NCBI RefSeq assembly: GCF_002001005.1
Contig: NZ_MUNX01000065.1
Coordinates: forward strand, 1 to 64,000
DNA: 64,000 nt
DNA from: Flavobacterium sp. A45
GTDB taxonomy: Bacteria; Bacteroidota; Bacteroidia; Flavobacteriales; Flavobacteriaceae
Direction of reading: 5' to 3'
This document shows, piece by piece, positions 42,001 through 50,704 of this stretch. Position numbers and translations under genes: made by a program. The stretch's first letter is position 1; each line of letters starts with the position of its first letter. Below the pieces are notes generated by a model that was not told the DNA's origin, made no database searches, and saw only the letters and a program-made list of their open reading frames with translations.

Positions 42001-43461
42001 TTAATTACTCGCTTCCAAAAGCGAATTGGGATGATATCCAAAAAGACGTTTTTCTTTAATGATTTCGGGAACTCCTGGAGGTAGCATTTCTTCCCAACCT
42101 GGTTTTCCTGCACCAATCATTTTCAATACTTCACGAGAGAATACCTCTAGTATTTCAGGATTGTAACCTTCAATGTCAACTACTTTTCCGTTGAATTTAA
42201 AGAATTTATATAATTCTTTCATTCTAGGATGAACTTTCAAGTTTTTAGAAGTTATGACTTCTCCTTCTTCGCCAAGCATTGGGTACAAAAATACTTTCAT
42301 GTCGCGATAGAATAATTTTCCAAATGCTTCCAGAATTCCTCCGCTCAAATGACGGTAATATTTCTCGTCAAAAATATCCACTAAGTTGTTAACTCCCATT
42401 GCAAGCCCCATTCTGGCCTTGGTATAATTAGAAAAATATTCTACAACTTTATAGTATTCCTGGAAATTGGATATCATTACGGTTTGTCCCAAAGAGCAAA
42501 GCAATTCGGCACGATCCATAAAATCTCTTTCGTCAATTTCTCCATCTGAACGAAGATTCGACAGTGTTATTTCGAAAATCACCAGAGTGTTTTCTTTCTC
42601 CACTTTGTTTTCTTCCAAAAACATTTTTAAAGATTCTTTGTACATGTCCATGTTTACTTTGGTAACCGGACGGAAACTTCCTCTAAAAGCTAGTATGTTT
42701 TTCTTATACAGGATTGCAGCAGGAAGTACGTTTTTTCCTTGTGGGTTAAACATTACCGCATCGGTCATCCCGTTTTTTACCAATTGCAAACTCATCAATC
42801 GATTGTCAACATCGGCAAAACGTGGACCTGAGAAATTGATGGTGTCAATTTCCAGTTGGTCTTTGTCTAAGTGATCGTATAAATAGCGCAGTAATTTTTT
42901 AGGGTCATTGTATTTATAGAAAGCGCCATAAATTAGATTTACACCCAATACACCTAATGTTTCTTGTTGCAATCTGGAATCGGTTTCTTTGAAACGGATA
43001 TGGATGATAATTTCGTTGTAATCTTCGGTTGGATCCAATTGGTATCGAATTCCTACCCAGCCATGGCCTTTGAATTGTTTTGCAAAATCTATTGTAGCTA
43101 CTGTATTGGCATAACTGAAAAACAATTTGTTGGGATGTTTTGTTCTGCTTAATCGTTCTTCTATCAATTCGACCTCAAAAGCAAGCATCTTTTTAAGGCG
43201 GCTTTCGGTTACATAACGACCGTCTTCTTCAATTCCATAGACCGCATCACTAAAGTCTTTATCATAAGCAGACATTGCTTTTGCGATTGTTCCTGATGAT
43301 CCACCTGATCTAAAAAAATGTCTCACTGTTTCTTGACCAGCCCCAATTTCAGCAAAAGTTCCGTATATGTTTTCATTCAAATTGATACGAAGTGCTTTGT
43401 CCTTTAAGGAAGGAATTTGCTCAATAACTTTGTCTCCTTTTAGTTTTATTTTGGCTTCCAT
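42001..43461 (-). CDS. Conserved 486-residue protein of unknown function
   Basis: No signal peptide or membrane helix, so cytosolic. It looks like one large conserved protein: NLNENIYGTFAEIGAGQETVRHFFRSGGSSGTIAKAMSAYDKDFSDAVYG near the start, RLLSLQ-type segments in the middle (LMSLQLVKNGMTDAVMFNPQG), and PPGVPEIIKEKRLFGYHPNSLL at the end. Relatives in databases are sometimes named nicotinate-mononucleotide adenylyltransferase, but I see no nucleotidylyltransferase HxGH or Walker motif, so I do not accept that name. Its size and even conservation suggest an enzyme. It is transcribed alone from a promoter divergent to the MBL gene. Confidence 0.75.
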   Translation of the reverse strand: MEAKIKLKGDKVIEQIPSLKDKALRINLNENIYGTFAEIGAGQETVRHFFRSGGSSGTIAKAMSAYDKDFSDAVYGIEEDGRYVTESRLKKMLAFEVELIEERLSRTKHPNKLFFSYANTVATIDFAKQFKGHGWVGIRYQLDPTEDYNEIIIHIRFKETDSRLQQETLGVLGVNLIYGAFYKYNDPKKLLRYLYDHLDKDQLEIDTINFSGPRFADVDNRLMSLQLVKNGMTDAVMFNPQGKNVLPAAILYKKNILAFRGSFRPVTKVNMDMYKESLKMFLEENKVEKENTLVIFEITLSNLRSDGEIDERDFMDRAELLCSLGQTVMISNFQEYYKVVEYFSNYTKARMGLAMGVNNLVDIFDEKYYRHLSGGILEAFGKLFYRDMKVFLYPMLGEEGEVITSKNLKVHPRMKELYKFFKFNGKVVDIEGYNPEILEVFSREVLKMIGAGKPGWEEMLPPGVPEIIKEKRLFGYHPNSLLEASN

Positions 43462-43492
43462 TTTTTTTTGTTTAAATTCGGCGATTATGTTA

Positions 43493-43500
43493 CAAAGTTA
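43493..43500 (-). promoter_or_regulatory. -7 box (TAACTTTG) of the 486-residue gene
   Basis: Exact TAnnTTTG match on the minus strand, 31 nt before the ATG at 43461. It forms a divergent pair with the -7 box at 43536. Confidence 0.45.
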
Positions 43501-43535
43501 ACTAATTCGGTTTCTAATGAAAGAGAAATTAATCC

Positions 43536-43543
43536 TATTTTTG
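43536..43543 (+). promoter_or_regulatory. -7 box (TATTTTTG) of the MBL-fold gene
   Basis: Exact TAnnTTTG match, 18 nt before the TTG start at 43562. Confidence 0.45.
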
Positions 43544-43561
43544 TAAAAAAAAACAACGCAA

Positions 43562-44326
43562 TTGAAGGTATATTTTTTAGGTACAGGTACGTCTCAAGGA
43601 ATTCCAATTATTGGGAGTGATCATGAAGTTTGTAAAAGTACTGATTTTAAGGATAAAAGGCTCCGAGTTTCGGCTTGGATCACGTGGGATGGCCATTCGT
43701 ACGTTATCGATTGCGGGCCCGATTTTAGGCAACAAATGTTGGCGTCCAATTGCCGAAAAATAGACGGTATTTTATTTACACACGAACATGCCGATCATAC
43801 GGCTGGTTTAGATGATATTCGTCCTTTTAATTTCAGACAAGGTGCAATCCCGATTTACGCCCATAAAAGGGTGCTTGCCAATATTGAAAAGCGTTTTGAT
43901 TACATATTTGAAACTGTCAATAGATATCCAGGAGCACCTTCGGTAAAAACTATCGAAATCGAAAATAACCAGCCTATCCCAATTGGAAATAAAATAGCCG
44001 TACCTATAAATGTGATGCATGGTGATCTTCAGGTTTTTGGATTTAGAATTGATGATTTTGCTTATTTGACAGATGTGAAAACTATTGAAAAAGCTGAAAT
44101 TGCTAAATTGAAAAAGCTTAAAATTTTGGTGATTAACGCATTGAGAGAAGAGCCACATGGTACACATTTTAATTTGCAGGAAGCACTCGATTTTATAGCT
44201 TTGTTGCAACCTGAAAAAGCCTATCTTACACACATTAGTCACATGCTGGGTTTTCACGAAGAAGTTCAAAAACGACTGCCGGAGAATGTTTTTCTGGCTT
44301 ACGATAATTTAGAAATTACAATTTAA
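43562..44326 (+). CDS. MBL-fold metal-dependent hydrolase (PhnP/RNase Z-like)
   Basis: 254 residues of metallo-beta-lactamase fold. FLGTGTSQGIPIIG (5-18) and the metal motif THEHADH (73-79, His74, His76, Asp78, His79) are complete. Further ligands are in NVMHGDLQ and FAYLTDVKTI and near LTHISHMLG. Cys24 is near the CKSTDFKDKR site typical of PhnP-like phosphodiesterases. Since the fold begins at residue 3 the TTG at 43562 is the true start. A small membrane-anchored protein gene follows 7 nt on. Confidence 0.87.
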   Translation: MKVYFLGTGTSQGIPIIGSDHEVCKSTDFKDKRLRVSAWITWDGHSYVIDCGPDFRQQMLASNCRKIDGILFTHEHADHTAGLDDIRPFNFRQGAIPIYAHKRVLANIEKRFDYIFETVNRYPGAPSVKTIEIENNQPIPIGNKIAVPINVMHGDLQVFGFRIDDFAYLTDVKTIEKAEIAKLKKLKILVINALREEPHGTHFNLQEALDFIALLQPEKAYLTHISHMLGFHEEVQKRLPENVFLAYDNLEITI

Positions 44327-44333
44327 TAGATTC

Positions 44334-44834
44334 ATGAAAAAATCATTCTTTCTTTACGCTTTAATTTTGTCTTTAGTTTTTAATATTTATACCTATATGT
44401 ATTTAAGCAAAGAGGTGACTTATGAGCAGGATAAGTATAAAAAAACAACTACGAAGTTAAAAGACAGTTTGCAATCAGTTACCAATAAATTGTCTGATTC
44501 CAATTATTTTTCATTGGAAAGAAATGAAAATGCCCAAAATTATTTTGAGTCGGCTGCGTCTGATAAAATCAGAAATTATGCGACTTTAGTTCCTTATGTT
44601 ACGGCTCAATTATTAGATTTGAACGCTAATCCAAAAGGAAATCCGTATACGGGACAAGAGCAATTGGGAGCAAATAAATTTATTATTAATAAAGTAAAAG
44701 TGCTGAATCACCGCTGGATAATTGCTGATTTCAGCGATGGAGAATATTGGGGCGAAGTATTGCTTAAGTACTTTATCAACGAAGATGAAAGCGTTTCTTT
44801 TGAAGTGAATCAGTCTGTTATATACCAAAAGTAA
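44334..44834 (+). CDS. Membrane-anchored coiled-coil protein of unknown function
   Basis: 166 residues: an N-terminal hydrophobic helix (about 3-22, KSFFLYALILSLVFNIYTYMY) that may be an uncleaved anchor, a short coiled coil (about 30-60), and a compact C-terminal domain (75-165) with YTGQEQLGANKFIINKVKVLNHRWIIADFSDG. I do not recognise the family. It overlaps the transcript of the MBL hydrolase, with a 7-nt gap, so it may be a periplasmic partner, but no shared function is evident. It ends in repeat copy 2. Confidence 0.7.
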   Translation: MKKSFFLYALILSLVFNIYTYMYLSKEVTYEQDKYKKTTTKLKDSLQSVTNKLSDSNYFSLERNENAQNYFESAASDKIRNYATLVPYVTAQLLDLNANPKGNPYTGQEQLGANKFIINKVKVLNHRWIIADFSDGEYWGEVLLKYFINEDESVSFEVNQSVIYQK

Positions 44835-44835
44835 A

Positions 44836-45004
44836 ACGGTAGTATTCAGTGGTCAGTTTTTTAGTGTTCAGTTATTGCTGATGACTAAAAAAATGACCAC
44901 TTTTTTTATAAGTTTTTATTGGACAGATTGCTAACGAACTGGTCACTGCGCGCTTTTTTATAAGTTTCTATAGGTCAGATTACTTAAAAACTGACCACTG
45001 ATAA
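44836..45004. repeat. Intergenic repeat family A, copy 2
   Basis: The same word set as at 1164-1286: TATTCAGTGGTCAGTTTTTTAGT on the left, ACTGACCACTGATAACTAG on the right, with two internal hairpins. It fills the whole gap between a plus-strand gene and the convergent esterase gene. Confidence 0.6.
44848..44907 (+). terminator. Intrinsic terminator within repeat copy 2
   Basis: An 18-bp stem with one mismatch, 44848-44865 with 44884-44901, an 18-nt loop and a run of seven T. It ends the MBL-hydrolase transcript. Confidence 0.7.
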
Positions 45005-45652
45005 CTAGTTCTCAGCTAGCCAATTTTTGAAATCAAAAAAGTTTTGTGGAGCAACTCCATGTCCTACAGGATATTCTTTATAGGTTATTGCAACGCCTAA
45101 TTTCTCTAAAATGGCAGGTGTTTTTCTAGCCCAATCCACAGGGATTACCTGATCTACTGTTCCGTGGGATGCAAATATTTTTAGTTTGCTTAGGTCGTTT
45201 TTTAAGTAATCTTCGGCTACGATTTCTAAATTGATATAACCGCTCATTGCGACTACTTTGTTCACTTTTTCAGGATATGAAACTGCAACGGCATAACTTA
45301 AAATAGAGCCTTGACTGAAACCAATCAGATTTACATCATTGGCATCAATAGGATAGTTAGCTACTAATTCGTCAATAAATCTGGCAATTACATCTCTAGA
45401 AATTCGAGCTTGATCGTTATCGGAGAATTTATTTTGGTCAGCATCAAAGTTAATGGCATACCAAGCATAACTTCCATATTGAAGATCATATGGTGCTCGA
45501 GCTGAGATAATATAATATTCGTTTTGTAACTCGCTTGCAAACGAAAATAAATCAGCTTCGTTGCTGCCATATCCGTGAAGCAATAGTAATAATGGGTTTT
45601 TGTCGAGAATCACTTTCGGTTCTCTTATTTTATATTCTAAGGATAAATTCAT
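45005..45652 (-). CDS. Alpha/beta-hydrolase, phospholipase/carboxylesterase family
   Basis: 215-residue esterase of the YpfH/acyl-protein-thioesterase group. LLLLHGYGSNEADLFSFA (22-39) holds the oxyanion loop, LIGFSQGSIL the nucleophile Ser (GFSQG), a following HGTVDQVIPV the catalytic Asp, and YPVGHGVAP the catalytic His. No signal peptide, so cytosolic. Last of four co-directional genes that start with the BatA-like gene. A palindrome lies in the 76-nt gap before it. Confidence 0.88.
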   Translation of the reverse strand: MNLSLEYKIREPKVILDKNPLLLLLHGYGSNEADLFSFASELQNEYYIISARAPYDLQYGSYAWYAINFDADQNKFSDNDQARISRDVIARFIDELVANYPIDANDVNLIGFSQGSILSYAVAVSYPEKVNKVVAMSGYINLEIVAEDYLKNDLSKLKIFASHGTVDQVIPVDWARKTPAILEKLGVAITYKEYPVGHGVAPQNFFDFKNWLAEN

Positions 45653-45674
45653 TTTTTAATGTTCTGTTTTTTGA

Positions 45675-45707
45675 AACTTTGTCAAAGTTCAAAACTTTGA
45701 CAAAGTT
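45675..45707. repeat. Perfect 15-bp inverted repeat (AACTTTGTCAAAGTT)
   Basis: Arms 45675-45689 and 45693-45707 are perfect inverted copies with a 3-nt spacer; each arm is itself nearly palindromic. Its simple composition and place in an operon gap suggest a dispersed palindromic element. It could also act as a processing or stability hairpin for the esterase message. Confidence 0.6.
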
Positions 45708-45728
45708 AATGTGTTTCGAAATGAAAAT

Positions 45729-46058
45729 TTATGATATACTTTTAAGCCATTTTTGAAAGAACTCTCCAAGTAACGGAACTGGTTTTGTTTCGCCTTTTAT
45801 GGCGCTGAAAATACCATAAGTCCACAAAACAGAAACGAAAATCCACATAGGAACAGAAATCATCAGACTGTCAAAATTGCTAATAATTAATCCCAAAGAA
45901 ATAAAAGTAAGTGTAAGTCCAAGTCCTTGACGAATATGGAAGGAAGCAAATTCATTTTTGTCTTCACCACTGTTCATTGACATTGCTATAAATACGCCAA
46001 TTCCTAAAATATAACTGGTAATGGCTGCTGTTTTTCCAGCTTCAATATTGTTGTTCAT
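45729..46058 (-). CDS. DUF4870 (Tic20-like) family membrane protein
   Basis: 109 residues with three hydrophobic helices: about 10-28 (AAITSYILGIGVFIAMS), 48-64 (GLTLTFISLGLIIS) and 70-88 (SVPMWIFVSVLWTYGIF). The family hallmark FHIRQGLGL lies between the first and second. Function unknown. It begins 9 nt after the stop of the dihydroorotase-like gene, so it is in the same operon. Confidence 0.85.
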   Translation of the reverse strand: MNNNIEAGKTAAITSYILGIGVFIAMSMNSGEDKNEFASFHIRQGLGLTLTFISLGLIISNFDSLMISVPMWIFVSVLWTYGIFSAIKGETKPVPLLGEFFQKWLKSIS

Positions 46059-46067
46059 GCTATTTGG

Positions 46068-47321
46068 TTACCCTAAGATTAATTTTCCTTGGTTCAGAAT
46101 TCCATAGGCTTTCCCTTTTAGATTGGTGCCCAGAAATGCTGAATTTTTGGATTTTGAAAGTATGTTTTCTTTTGTGAATATGCTGTTGCCTTCAGGATTG
46201 AATAAAGTAATATTGGCAATTTCTCCTTCATTGATGGCATTACTTGGAATACTGAAAATAGTTTTTCCTGCAGTAAATTTTTCGATTATAGTTACTAATG
46301 GTAGTACAGTCATCAAAGCTCCAAAAGCACTTTCTAAACCAATAGTTCCATTTTTGGCCATATCAAACTCCATTTTTTTGTGTTCAATATCAATAGGGTT
46401 GTGGTCGGATGTGATTAAATCGATGGTTCCGTCCAGAATTCCATTAATCAATGCTTGTCTGTCGCTTTCTGTTTTTAGTGGTGGAGTCACTTTATAGCGG
46501 GTATCAAAACCTTCTAGTTTTTCATCGGTCAATACCAAATGATGAATACTTACACTACAAGTAACGTTTAATCCTTTTGCTTTAGCTTCTTTAATTAATT
46601 GTACCGATTTTGCTGAGGAAATGGTTGGGATATGCATTTTGCCTCCTGCGTATTCCAATAAAAATAAGTTTCTGGCGATTTGTAATTCTTCGGCCAAGTC
46701 TGGAATGCCTTTCAGTCCCAATCGGGTTGAAACAACACCTTCGTTAGCAACGCCGTTTCCTTTTATTTTGTCGTCCTGTGCAAAGGCGATAACTAATCCA
46801 TCAAAATCCTGTACGTATTGCAAAGCTATTTTTAGCAAATTGGCATTGTCTAAACTTTTGGTGTAATCGCCAAAAGCAACCGCACCCGAATTTTTCATAT
46901 CATACAATTCGGCCATATCCTTGCCTTCGCTCTCCTTGGTTAAAGCTCCAATTGGGAAGAGTTGTGTCGCAAAACCATTGGCTTTGTTTTTTACAAAATT
47001 TACTTGCGCTTGATTGTCAATAATAGGATAGGAGTTGGGTTGCAAAGCAATGGCAGTAAAACCACTTTTTGCTGCAACATCAAGTCCATTTGCAATAGTT
47101 TCTCTGTCTTCAAAACCTGGTTCTCCCAAGGAAACACTACTATCAAACCATCCTTGTGAAAGGTGAAGATTGTCTAGTTTTAGTTCTTCGACATTATCGG
47201 TATTTGGAAGTGCCGTTCCTATTTTTTTTATAAAACCATCTACAATTAAAAGATCTACAGTCTGATTGTTAAAAGGACTTTTTGGATCGATAATTTTTGC
47301 TTCTCGGATGATTATTTTCAT
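46068..47321 (-). CDS. Dihydroorotase-like amidohydrolase, probably catalytically inactive
   Basis: 417 residues with the whole type-I dihydroorotase fold, including GFEDRETIANG, NEGVVSTRLGLKGIP and TSDHNPI. The binuclear metal site is gone. The canonical D-x-H-x-H-x-R at the first strand reads DSSVSLG (60-66; His62 and His64 are Ser, Arg66 is Gly), and the following metal His positions are Phe and Thr. Only the last Asp of SDH remains. This is the state known for PyrC-prime type homologues that serve as structural partners of aspartate transcarbamoylase. It lies 31 nt after the BatA-like gene. I therefore withhold the symbol pyrC. Confidence 0.85.
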   Translation of the reverse strand: MKIIIREAKIIDPKSPFNNQTVDLLIVDGFIKKIGTALPNTDNVEELKLDNLHLSQGWFDSSVSLGEPGFEDRETIANGLDVAAKSGFTAIALQPNSYPIIDNQAQVNFVKNKANGFATQLFPIGALTKESEGKDMAELYDMKNSGAVAFGDYTKSLDNANLLKIALQYVQDFDGLVIAFAQDDKIKGNGVANEGVVSTRLGLKGIPDLAEELQIARNLFLLEYAGGKMHIPTISSAKSVQLIKEAKAKGLNVTCSVSIHHLVLTDEKLEGFDTRYKVTPPLKTESDRQALINGILDGTIDLITSDHNPIDIEHKKMEFDMAKNGTIGLESAFGALMTVLPLVTIIEKFTAGKTIFSIPSNAINEGEIANITLFNPEGNSIFTKENILSKSKNSAFLGTNLKGKAYGILNQGKLILG

Positions 47322-47352
47322 GTTGTTTTTATAATTTTTAGAAACCGGATTG

Positions 47353-49281
47353 TTATTTCACAAATTTAATAATTGCCATTTCCAATGCTAGGAAGAGTAG
47401 TGCAAAGATAATAAACCATTTCCAAATTTGATTGTCACTTCGGCTGGTTTGTAGCGTATCAAAAATGGTTGAAATGGAATCACTTGTTTTATAATCGGAT
47501 AATATACTTTCGTTGACTTGATCCAAATTACTTTCGGTTCTTGGGTAATTAAAGCTGATGTTTTCTATTGGATTCTGGGAATCATATATAGTGTAATTGC
47601 CAGCTTTTTCAGGATAATCATTAAAGAATAGTTGAACCTTATTGTTTAATAATTGTTGTACAGGAATAAATTGTTCTTCTGAATTTTTTACGGTCAGAAT
47701 TTCATCTTTGGATAAAAGAACAGAAACAATATACGAGTCATTCTTGCCTATAGTGTTTGCGTTAATGCCATTATTTAGTTTACTTAAAGCCATTTTGTAA
47801 AAGACAGGGACAATCAAAGGCGACTGTTGAAAATTAGAATTTGAAGCATTTATCGGAGCCGAAAAAACATAAACTGATGAAACAGCATTTCGTAGACCTA
47901 TTAAAAAAGGAGATTGATCCTCAAAATTTAAAACTGCAGGACTTGTGGTTGAAATAGTAAATTCCTTTTTGGTTTTTGGATATTGAAAATTGTTGGTTTT
48001 ATTTTCAAAAACACCAGCAAACAATGGATGACTGAAATTAATTTTGGTAATCAGTTTTTCATTTGATTCCAATGATTGGAATTGAGTTGAGCCAAACTGA
48101 TTCAATAAAGTATTTAAATTGGTTATCGAAGCCGTTTCAGATGGAATTATAATCAGATTTCCGCCTTTGTTCACAAATGCTTTTAAAGTGGTTTGCAAGG
48201 CCTGTGGAATTTCGTCTAATTCATTCAAAACGATGGCATCTTGTTTGTCGATACTGTTATAATCCAAAGTGCTTAACGTAAAAGGACCATAATTGAATTC
48301 ATCATCAGTATAAATTCGGGCTAAGAAATTGTTTTTTTCAGGTGCTCCTATACTGATGATGTTTGTCTTTTTTATTTTTGAAATGCTAAAAAATAATTTA
48401 TTGTCGTATGCTAAATCATTGTCTTCTATGGAAACATAACCATGAAAAGACTGTTTTGGAATAGTGAAATTTATAGTTTCCTTTTTGTTTTTAAAATTAA
48501 TGATGGTTTTGGCAATCAGTTTGTTTTGATTGTACAAAGCCACAGGAGCAGGTTTGAAATCGGAACTGTAATTTGTGGTGTTGATACTTAATTCGTAAAA
48601 ATCATCAAGCGTTTGGCGAATAAAAACACTGTCAATAGCCACATTATTTTTTTGTTCTGCCTTTGGAACAATAAAATAGGGAACGTTATCAGTGTCAATA
48701 TTTTTTAATTGACTTTGATCTAGTCCCACCGCATCGGTGATAATTACAATATCTTTCTTGAAAGCCGATTTATGTGCTTTTATTTTGGCAATAATATTAT
48801 CCAATTGAAAAGGAGTAGCACTATATTTCAGGTTTTGCAATTCGCTTCTAATGGTTTTGATATCGGTATTCCAGTAATTGTCGTTATTGGTTAATAAAGA
48901 AAAATTGGCGTTTTCCGGAGTTTCTTCTAACAGTTCCTGAATGGCACGTTTCAGTAGTTCCCCTTTTTTTCCTTTGGCTTGCATACTGAAGGAATTATCT
49001 AAGACAATGTACATTTCGTTGCTAGCATTTTTACTGTCTTTGGATTCAAAAAAAGGTTGTGCAAAGGCAAGGATAATACAGGTCAACAAAAGCATTCTAC
49101 AGGCTAGAAGTAACCATTTTTTTATTCTGGAACTTTTTCGGGTTTGAATCGAAAGTGCTTTTAGGAAACGAACATTGGTGAAATATTCTTTTTTGAAACG
49201 TCTTAATTGAAATAAATGCACCAGAATTGGAACAATCAGAAGGAATAGAAAGTATAGAATTTCGGGTTGTTTAAAGTGCAT
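47353..49281 (-). CDS. BatA-domain / VWA-like membrane protein
   Basis: 642 residues. The N-terminus is the BatA double-helix domain (helix about 8-22, LYFLFLLIVPILVHLFQLR with the conserved F-Q-L-R-R-F motif, and helix 57-75, LLLACRMLLLTCIILAFAQPF). A von Willebrand factor A-like domain follows (about 90-210: MYIVLDNSFSMQAKGKKGELL, then IVIITDA). The MIDAS motif reads D-N-S-F-S, a DxSxS form. A long periplasmic region (210-600) ends in a single C-terminal helix (about 620-640). In Bacteroidota such proteins are linked to envelope stress or aerotolerance. First gene of a four-gene run. Confidence 0.88.
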   Translation of the reverse strand: MHFKQPEILYFLFLLIVPILVHLFQLRRFKKEYFTNVRFLKALSIQTRKSSRIKKWLLLACRMLLLTCIILAFAQPFFESKDSKNASNEMYIVLDNSFSMQAKGKKGELLKRAIQELLEETPENANFSLLTNNDNYWNTDIKTIRSELQNLKYSATPFQLDNIIAKIKAHKSAFKKDIVIITDAVGLDQSQLKNIDTDNVPYFIVPKAEQKNNVAIDSVFIRQTLDDFYELSINTTNYSSDFKPAPVALYNQNKLIAKTIINFKNKKETINFTIPKQSFHGYVSIEDNDLAYDNKLFFSISKIKKTNIISIGAPEKNNFLARIYTDDEFNYGPFTLSTLDYNSIDKQDAIVLNELDEIPQALQTTLKAFVNKGGNLIIIPSETASITNLNTLLNQFGSTQFQSLESNEKLITKINFSHPLFAGVFENKTNNFQYPKTKKEFTISTTSPAVLNFEDQSPFLIGLRNAVSSVYVFSAPINASNSNFQQSPLIVPVFYKMALSKLNNGINANTIGKNDSYIVSVLLSKDEILTVKNSEEQFIPVQQLLNNKVQLFFNDYPEKAGNYTIYDSQNPIENISFNYPRTESNLDQVNESILSDYKTSDSISTIFDTLQTSRSDNQIWKWFIIFALLFLALEMAIIKFVK

Positions 49282-49461
49282 TCTAAGTTTTTGTTTACTT
49301 CACGAGATTTTATAACAATGAAGTTCGTAAGATTTTGTGAGTCAAAAATACAAATTTGTTGACAGTTTCGTATGATGTTGTTATTATTTTTCAAAATAGG
49401 AAGCAAATAGGGTATTTCTGAAAGAAAATAAGTATTTTAGCTATTCTGAAAACTATAAAAT

Positions 49462-50571
49462 ATGAAAAAAGTTTACCTATTTCTTTTATTAATTTCTTCT
49501 GTAGCCCCAATATTGGCTCAAAAAAACAAAGCAAATCTTCTTGTAGGTACATATACTAACACTTGTAGCAGTAGAGGTATTTACGTATATGAATTTGATA
49601 CCGATAATGCTCAAATAAGATTAAAAAAATCATCCGACAGTATTGTTAATCCTAGTTATTTATCGCTTTCCAAGGATGAAAAATTTATTTATGCTGTAAA
49701 TGAAAGTGGTGGAGAAAGTACTGTAAGTTCTTTTGCATTTGATGCAGTGAGCGGGAAACCAAGTTCAATAAATACAGTAAGTTCCAAAGGAGCAGACCCT
49801 TGTTATCTCATCAATGATGATAAGAATGTAATAGTTGCTAATTATTCAGGAGGAAATATTTCAGTTTTTGGTAAAAATGAAGACGGTAGTTTAACCGAAG
49901 CGAAACAAGTTATCCAACATTACGGTAAAGGTGCGAATGCCGAAAGACAAGAAAAGCCACATGTTCACATGGTTTATTTTTCTCCTGATAAAAAGTATGT
50001 TTTAAGCAATGATTTGGGTACTGATAAAGTATATGTGTATAATTATAATCCAACAGGAACTACTGATGTTTTAACATTAAAAGACAGTGTTTCGGTAAAA
50101 GCTGGAAGTGGACCAAGACACTTAACATTTAGCAAAGAAGGGAAATACGTATATGTATTGCAGGAATTGGACGGTGCATTGACCACTTTTGGTTATGCAG
50201 ACGGTAAACTAACCCAAATTAATGAAACCACTATTTTAGCTAAAGATTATAGAGGAACTTTTAGTTCAGCTGATATTCATGTTTCTCCAAATGGGAAATT
50301 TTTATATGCTTCAAATAGAGGAGACGCCAATACCATTTCGATTTTTAAAATTTTGAAAAAAGGGAAATTAAAATCAAAAGGACAAGTAAGTACTTTGGGC
50401 AAAGGACCTAGGAATTTTGCTATAGACCCAACAGGGAAGTTTCTTTTGGTAGCACATCAATACACAAATAATATCGTGATTTTTAAGATTAATAAAAAGA
50501 AAGGAACACTAACGGATACAAAGAAAAATTTTGATTTGTGTTCTCCCGTTTGTTTGGTGTTTGCAAAGTAA
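49462..50571 (+). CDS. Secreted lactonase family protein (6-phosphogluconolactonase-like beta-propeller)
   Basis: 369 residues: signal peptide 1-19 (ending ILAQ) and a seven-bladed propeller of the lactonase family (YkgB/Pgl type). Repeats are marked by GIYVYEFD, NPSYLSLSKDEKFIYAVNE, GPRHLTFSKEGKYVYVL and KGPRNFAIDPTGKFLLVAHQ. The family hydrolyses 6-phosphogluconolactone in the cytosol, but a signal peptide makes that substrate unlikely; an extracytoplasmic sugar lactone is more plausible. Single gene; its transcript ends in repeat copy 3. Confidence 0.88.
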   Translation: MKKVYLFLLLISSVAPILAQKNKANLLVGTYTNTCSSRGIYVYEFDTDNAQIRLKKSSDSIVNPSYLSLSKDEKFIYAVNESGGESTVSSFAFDAVSGKPSSINTVSSKGADPCYLINDDKNVIVANYSGGNISVFGKNEDGSLTEAKQVIQHYGKGANAERQEKPHVHMVYFSPDKKYVLSNDLGTDKVYVYNYNPTGTTDVLTLKDSVSVKAGSGPRHLTFSKEGKYVYVLQELDGALTTFGYADGKLTQINETTILAKDYRGTFSSADIHVSPNGKFLYASNRGDANTISIFKILKKGKLKSKGQVSTLGKGPRNFAIDPTGKFLLVAHQYTNNIVIFKINKKKGTLTDTKKNFDLCSPVCLVFAK

Positions 50572-50577
50572 AAAAAA

Positions 50578-50703
50578 AAGTGTTCAGAGTTCAGTTTATT
50601 AGTATTCAGTGATCTGGATTCCGCTCAAACAAATAGCCCATAGTTTAAAAGAACTATGGGCTATTTGTTTTAACTGACCACTAAAAACTGACTACTGCCA
50701 ACT
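50578..50703. repeat. Intergenic repeat family A, copy 3
   Basis: GTTCAGAGTTCAGTTTATTAG on the left and ACTGACCACTAAAAACTGAC on the right frame a perfect terminator palindrome, filling the gap between two convergent genes. Same words as copies 1 and 2. Confidence 0.6.
50627..50670. terminator. Bidirectional terminator, 19-bp perfect stem
   Basis: Arms 50627-50645 and 50652-50670 are perfect inverted copies around TAAAAG, GC-rich in the core (TAGCCCATAG) with T or A at the base on both sides. It serves both the lactonase and the helicase gene. Confidence 0.9.
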
Positions 50704-50704
50704 A

